Part shown: positions 5,092 through 8,274 of the stretch, piece after piece
How positions within the stretch are numbered: the stretch's first letter is position 1
Layout: each line of letters opens with the position of its first letter
From: Actinomycetota bacterium
GTDB taxonomy: Bacteria > Actinomycetota > UBA4738 > G016210805
Length of the DNA: 8,274 nucleotides
NCBI GenBank assembly: GCA_016210805.1
Contig: JACQTL010000079.1
Span: forward strand, 1 to 8,274
Direction of reading: 5' to 3'
Position numbers and translations under genes: made by a program
The notes under the pieces: generated by a model
What the model was told of the DNA's origin: nothing
The model's database searches: none
The model's input: the letters and a program-made list of their open reading frames with translations, nothing else

Positions 5092-6009
5092 TCAGCGGGC
5101 CCGGCGCCGGGCCCGTCCGCGGAGGTACCCGGCCATCTTCGCCGCGTCGATGAGGGCGAGGACGGCCGGCGTCACGGCCCCGACCACAAGCGGGTTCCGC
5201 CCGTCCCGCCGCGCTCGGGCCACGGCCCGGCGGACTGGCCGCGACGCGCGAGCGGCGGCCGCGGCCAGGGTGACGAGGACAGCTCCCCGGCGGCCGGAGG
5301 ACAGGGCCAGCGCCGCCGCCCCGTAGGCGGCGAAACGGATCGCGTGCCTGGCGGCGTGCATCCCGGCCACGGCGTCGCCCTCCGCGTACCGGACGTACTG
5401 GCGCCAGGTCTCGCCGAGGGTGGCCCGGATCGGCCAGCCCACCAGGGCGTCGGAGGCGAGGTCCATGCGAACCCCCAGCCGCCGCCACTGGAGGTCGAGG
5501 TACATGTCCTCGCCGACGTCCAGCCACTCGGGGTACCCGCCGCCGGCCAGGAAGGCGCCCCGCCGGAAGGCCACCGAGCGGGCTGACGGCAAGAAGGCCC
5601 CCTCCCGGAGCTCGTCGCGATCGGGGAGCACCGACGCCGCCGCGATCTGGAGCACCGAGTCCCCGAGCGGATGGTAGAAGCCCATGGCCACGTCGGCTCC
5701 CCGCTCGATCGGGGCGAGCAGCCGCTCCAGCCAGTCCGGCGCCGGGACGCAGTCGGCGTCAGTCACCGCGATCACGTCGTGGGTGGCCGCGGCCACGGCG
5801 ACGTTCCGCCCCCGGGCGATGTTGGCCCCCGGCTCCTCGACCAGCACGATGCCCGGCGAGCCGCGGAGGGCGTCCAGCGTGCCGTCGGTCGAGCCGCCGT
5901 CCACCACGACGATCTCGTCGGGAGCCCGGGTCTGGGCCCCCAGGGCGTCGAGGAACGCGCCGACCCGCTCGCCGGCGTCGAGCACGGTGGCCACCACCGA
6001 GACCTTCAC
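5092..6009 (-). CDS. Glycosyltransferase family 2
   Basis: This 305-residue protein has a GT-A fold in its first ~220 residues. It should transfer a sugar from a nucleotide-sugar donor onto a glycan or lipid acceptor at the cytoplasmic face of the membrane. It starts with KVSVVATVLDAGERV, followed by VVVDGGSTDGT (D37, nucleotide binding), the metal-binding DxD in AVTDADCVP (D84, D86) and GEDMYLDLQWRRLG (E167, D168) where the catalytic acid is expected. The C-terminal ~80 residues are Ala/Arg-rich with hydrophobic stretches at about 225-237, 243-254 and 275-292, suggesting membrane association. GTG 6009 has GAGGG 4 bases upstream. It lies 7 bases after the stop of the GT4 gene, so the two are almost certainly co-translated and probably act on the same polymer. 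Confidence 0.9.
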   Translation of the reverse strand: MKVSVVATVLDAGERVGAFLDALGAQTRAPDEIVVVDGGSTDGTLDALRGSPGIVLVEEPGANIARGRNVAVAAATHDVIAVTDADCVPAPDWLERLLAPIERGADVAMGFYHPLGDSVLQIAAASVLPDRDELREGAFLPSARSVAFRRGAFLAGGGYPEWLDVGEDMYLDLQWRRLGVRMDLASDALVGWPIRATLGETWRQYVRYAEGDAVAGMHAARHAIRFAAYGAAALALSSGRRGAVLVTLAAAAARASRPVRRAVARARRDGRNPLVVGAVTPAVLALIDAAKMAGYLRGRARRRAR

Positions 6010-6016
6010 GCCGCCC

Positions 6017-7147
6017 TCACTTGGCCCCCAGCACCCGGTCGTAGACCGCGAGGGTGAGGCGGGCGGTCTCGTCCCACGAGTACCGCTCCGCCCGGGCCCG
6101 GCCCGCGGCGGCCAGCCGCCCGGCCAGGGCCTCGTCGCCGAGGACCCGCTGGATCGCCGCGGCGATCTCGGCCACGCGGTGGGGGTCCACGGCGATCGCC
6201 GCGTCCCCGGCCACCTCGGGGAGGGAGGAGGCGGAGGACGTCACCGTGGGGACCCCCCTGGCCATGGCCTCCAGCACCGGCAGGCCGAACCCCTCGTACA
6301 GGGATGGATAGGCGAACGCCGAGGCCCCCCGGTACATCGCGTCGAGCTCCGACGTCTCGAGCGGCCCGGTCAGCACGACCTCGCCGGGGCCGGCCAGGGC
6401 GATCTCGCGGAGGAGGGGCCGGTAACCCCAGCCCAGGGGGCCGGCGAGGACCAGCGCGTGGGGGATGCCCGACGCGGCGGCCCGCCGGTAAGCCCGAACC
6501 AGGGCGACCAGGTTCTTCCGGGGCTCCAGGGTCCCCACCGAAAGGACGTAGGGCCGGGGGATCCTCAGGCGGGTGAGGACGCGCTCAGGGTCGACGGCCC
6601 CCTGCTCCAGGGAGGCGGCCAGGGGGACGACGTGCACCCGGGCGGGATCGATCCTCGTCCTGGTGACGAGGTCCTCGGCCGTGTTCCGCGATGGCGTGAT
6701 CACGGCGTCGGCTCGGCGGACGGCCGCCCGGAGCCCCAGGCGGAACACCTGTCGCCACCGGGTCGAGAACGAGGCCGGAACGACCTCGAAGGCCAGGTCG
6801 TGGACCGTGACCACCAGCCGCTGGGAGCCCGCCGTGGGGGGAACGGCCGCCGGGGACGGGGCGTGAAGGACCTCGAGCACTCGGAGGGCGGCCGGCAGGG
6901 CGGGCCGGGCCGCGAGGTCCCACCGCGGGTACAGGGTGCGGATGGTCCCCGCGACCTCCACGGTGCGATACCCCCGCATCCAGGCCTCCGGGTGTACTGC
7001 CCCGCCGCCGAACCGGGCGTGGAACAGGACGATGTCGAGCGAGGGGTCCCGGACGGACAGGGCCGGGACCAGCTCGCGCACGTAGGTCCCGATCCCTCCG
7101 GGGGCGGGGGAGAAGAGCTGGTCCACGAGGAAGCCGACCGAGGTCAC
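6017..7147 (-). CDS. Glycosyltransferase family 4 (GT-B fold)
   Basis: This is a 376-residue retaining-type glycosyltransferase. The N-terminal domain has SPAPGGIGTYVRELV, the Gly-rich acceptor-side loop, and VVTVHDLAFEVVP. The C-terminal donor domain has YVLSVGTLEPRKNLVALVRA and YPSLYEGFGLPVLEAMARG, which carries the E-x7-E motif, then SSLPEVAGDAA. It should add sugars such as mannose or rhamnose to a surface polysaccharide, but the donor cannot be read from sequence. GTG 7147 overlaps the cupin stop (GTGA) and has GGAGG 7 bases upstream, which fixes the start and indicates translational coupling. An upstream extension to 7435 in the same frame is an overlap with the cupin gene, not coding. 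Confidence 0.92.
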   Translation of the reverse strand: MTSVGFLVDQLFSPAPGGIGTYVRELVPALSVRDPSLDIVLFHARFGGGAVHPEAWMRGYRTVEVAGTIRTLYPRWDLAARPALPAALRVLEVLHAPSPAAVPPTAGSQRLVVTVHDLAFEVVPASFSTRWRQVFRLGLRAAVRRADAVITPSRNTAEDLVTRTRIDPARVHVVPLAASLEQGAVDPERVLTRLRIPRPYVLSVGTLEPRKNLVALVRAYRRAAASGIPHALVLAGPLGWGYRPLLREIALAGPGEVVLTGPLETSELDAMYRGASAFAYPSLYEGFGLPVLEAMARGVPTVTSSASSLPEVAGDAAIAVDPHRVAEIAAAIQRVLGDEALAGRLAAAGRARAERYSWDETARLTLAVYDRVLGAK

Positions 7148-7413
7148 CTGGACGCCTCCACGCACCGCACGCCGGCCGGCCCCACCGTGGCGGCGTGCTC
7201 GGTGCCCGGCTCGAGGTCCAGGCGGTCGCCGGCCGCGAGCTCGACGTCGCCGTCCGGGGTGTGGAACGTGATCGACCCCTCCAGGCAGAACAGCACCTTG
7301 TGGTAGCCGTGCGAGTGCCGCCCATAGGTGTCGCCGGGAGCGTTCCCCCAGTCCCGGGGAGGGGAGCACCCCTCGGCCCTGAACGCGGCCAGCGCCTCGT
7401 CCCGGCTGTCCAC
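7144..7413 (-). CDS. Small single-domain cupin
   Basis: This is an 89-residue single cupin barrel if it starts at GTG 7413, which has a purine-rich run (GAGAGGGGG) just upstream. ATG 7440 would give 98 residues but has only pyrimidines before it. Cupin motif 1 reads GDTYGRHSHGYHKVLF, with the HxH metal pair. The usual Glu is absent at its spacing; a third His (HGYH) may substitute. Motif 2 is GDRLDLEPGTEHAATVG with the conserved PG and His. The likely role is metal and sugar or small-molecule binding, perhaps isomerase-like, for the glycosyltransferases it is coupled to by a GTGA overlap. Biochemical function is not determinable. A -10-like TAGGCT (7456-7451, minus strand) could start a transcript here. 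Confidence 0.82.
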   Translation of the reverse strand: MDSRDEALAAFRAEGCSPPRDWGNAPGDTYGRHSHGYHKVLFCLEGSITFHTPDGDVELAAGDRLDLEPGTEHAATVGPAGVRCVEASR

Positions 7414-7479
7414 GGCCCCCTCTCGCCTGGCCCATCCCATGGCAGGAGAGAGCCTAGCGTCGCCCGCCCGCCGCGACCT

Positions 7480-7911
7480 TCAGCTCGACGTACCCGGCGG
7501 CGCCCCGTGGACCGTGAAGCCGACGGCCCGTGCAGCGATGGCCAGCTCATCGTCGTGGGTGGCGAGCGACAGGCCCTCGAACTCGTTCCGCGCGACCAGG
7601 GCGCTGGCGAGGTGGATGGCGTCCAGCGACCCGAGCATCGTGGGGAACGGCTCGGCCGCTCGCTCCAGGACCCTGGGCACGACCGGAACGAGGCTGAAGC
7701 CCTCGATCGCCTCCAGGATCGATCCTCGCCGCTCCGCGATCACCTGGTCGGCCAGCCCGAGCCGGAGCCGGGCCCGGTCGATCGTCCGCAGGCATTCCGG
7801 ACGGATCAGCTCGCTCGAGACCGCGTTGGTGATCCTCCCCCACACCCTGAGGCGCCGAGGCTCTCCCAGGACGACCCGGAGCAGGACCGAGGAGTCCACG
7901 TACACGTTCAA
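7480..7911 (-). CDS. vapC: VapC-like PIN-domain toxin of a type II toxin-antitoxin pair
   Basis: This 143-residue protein has the length of a single PIN domain. VapC toxins are Mg-dependent RNases that cut tRNA, rRNA or mRNA and are held inactive by the antitoxin. The four acidic active-site positions are visible: D6 in NVYVDSSVLL, E34 in SSELIRPE, D97 in GSLDAIHLASAL and D120 (or D121) in LATHDDELAIAA. TTG 7911 is taken as start because it overlaps the antitoxin TGA (TTGA), puts the first strand at the usual distance from the N-terminus, and has GGAGGA 12 bases upstream. The open frame upstream of it is the antitoxin gene in another frame. It ends 39 bases before cupin ATG 7440, so transcription may read on into the glycosyltransferase operon. 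Confidence 0.9.
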   Translation of the reverse strand: MNVYVDSSVLLRVVLGEPRRLRVWGRITNAVSSELIRPECLRTIDRARLRLGLADQVIAERRGSILEAIEGFSLVPVVPRVLERAAEPFPTMLGSLDAIHLASALVARNEFEGLSLATHDDELAIAARAVGFTVHGAPPGTSS

Positions 7912-8162
7912 CGCCGCTGGCGTTCCTCCAGCAGGAGCTCCGTGGAGCTCACTCCCCACCCAGCCGGCCGGTAACGACGCCGGCGGATCGAGGAGAAGGG
8001 ACGCACGGGCGGGACCGTCCTGACCTGGGCGCGTTCCCCCACCGGAACGATCCGAGCGATCGGCCGATCCCGATCGGTCACCTCGACCTCGGCCCCCCGC
8101 TCGACGGCACGGAGGTGCCTCGAGAGCTGGTCCTTCAGCTCCGCGATCTTCACACGCTTCAT
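7908..8162 (-). CDS. Phd/YefM-like antitoxin
   Basis: This 84-residue protein begins MKRVKIAELKDQLSRHLRAV and continues GAEVEVTDRDRPIARIVPV, the pattern of the Phd/YefM antitoxin fold: a beta strand, a helix starting near AELKDQLS, then a hairpin of strands. That part dimerises and binds operator DNA. The Arg-rich C-terminal half (RPFSSIRRRRYRPAGWG) should be the flexible toxin-binding tail. ATG 8162 is chosen because the family start is at this MKxVKIAEL motif; an upstream in-frame ATG at 8216 would add 18 unrelated residues. There is no clear ribosome site, so the mRNA may be nearly leaderless. The stop overlaps the toxin start, which keeps the two coupled. Confidence 0.88.
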   Translation of the reverse strand: MKRVKIAELKDQLSRHLRAVERGAEVEVTDRDRPIARIVPVGERAQVRTVPPVRPFSSIRRRRYRPAGWGVSSTELLLEERQRR

Positions 8163-8198
8163 GGCCACATCTAGCCATGAAGGGAAGCCGAACGTCAA
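8160..8198 (-). promoter_or_regulatory. Toxin-antitoxin promoter with inverted-repeat operator
   Basis: On the minus strand TTGACG (8198-8193) is a good -35. The -10 is less clear: GCTAGA (8175-8170) at 17-bp spacing or TAGATG (8173-8168) at 19. A perfect inverted repeat CATGGC-N8-GCCATG (8160-8165 / 8174-8179) covers this -10 and the antitoxin ATG. Type II antitoxins of this class repress their own promoter through such palindromes, so this is a plausible operator. Confidence 0.4.
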
Positions 8199-8227
8199 TG
8201 ACCGACCGGACCCCACGGTCGGCTTCC
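8183..8227. repeat. Nested inverted repeats upstream of the toxin-antitoxin genes
   Basis: The outer arms GGAAGCCG (8183-8190) and CGGCTTCC (8220-8227) are a perfect 8-bp pair. An alternative inner pair CCGACCG (8202-8208) / CGGTCGG (8216-8222) has a 7-base loop and shares 8220-8222 with the outer arm. They flank and overlap the -35 of the antitoxin promoter. They may be extra antitoxin-binding sites or a terminator-like hairpin for whatever lies to the right. No gene is seen from 8228 to the window end. Confidence 0.5.
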
Positions 8228-8274
8228 ATTCCGCGTTGCGGGGTGCGAACCTCGGGGCGTGCTCGTTCGTCTAC

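Noticed and set aside
5684..7306. Long plus-strand open frame opposite the two glycosyltransferases
   Set aside because: The translation is Gly/Pro/Arg/Asp-rich with no domain, and the minus strand encodes complete glycosyltransferases with overlaps and ribosome sites.
8228..8274. tRNA-like GGTTCGCACC on the minus strand near the window end
   Set aside because: The bases flanking the TTC loop do not form a 5-bp T-stem, and no acceptor or anticodon arm can be built from the remaining sequence.

Overview
The window reads as GC-rich chromosomal DNA from an actinobacterium-like organism. The reasons are strong GC bias at third codon positions, frequent GTG starts, a TTG start overlapping a stop, TANNNT-type -10 boxes, a mycobacterial-style PASTA/Excalibur lipoprotein and, most tellingly, two sequences that fit the actinobacterial PafBC (RecA-independent, RecA-NDp) DNA-damage promoter consensus. 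The genus cannot be named from the sequence.

Left part (1-2040) is accessory in character. It starts with the Lys/Ala-rich end of an unknown gene and a textbook terminator. A 67-bp antisense remnant of a PASTA domain follows, then a PafBC-type promoter driving two unrecognised genes: a small helical protein broken by a 1-nt frameshift, and a membrane-anchored protein translationally coupled to it. The second half is a related, intact module: a full PASTA + Excalibur lipoprotein on the minus strand, a second PafBC-type promoter, and another small helical protein. The two halves share the PASTA segment (60/67 bases), the promoter motif and an 11-mer just downstream, all in the same order and orientation. 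This points to an ancestral duplication in which the left copy lost most of its lipoprotein gene.

Middle part (2139-4788) is ordinary metabolism: an alpha/beta-hydrolase-fold gene (minus), divergent from a 3-hydroxybutyryl-CoA dehydrogenase and an amidohydrolase-2 family gene (plus), likely one operon. The hydrolase appears to lack its catalytic histidine and may be translated from a leaderless mRNA.

Right part (4828-8162) is entirely on the minus strand. In transcription order it holds a Phd/YefM-like antitoxin, a VapC-like PIN toxin, a small cupin, a GT4-type and a GT2-type glycosyltransferase and a tiny two-helix membrane protein. The antitoxin and toxin overlap, as do the cupin and GT4, and the GT2 follows after 7 nt, so most of this block could be one polycistronic unit. 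The antitoxin start region carries nested inverted repeats that look like an autoregulatory operator.

The most promising candidate for something undescribed is the pair of PafBC-type-promoter modules with unrecognised small helical and membrane proteins linked to a cell-wall lipoprotein.
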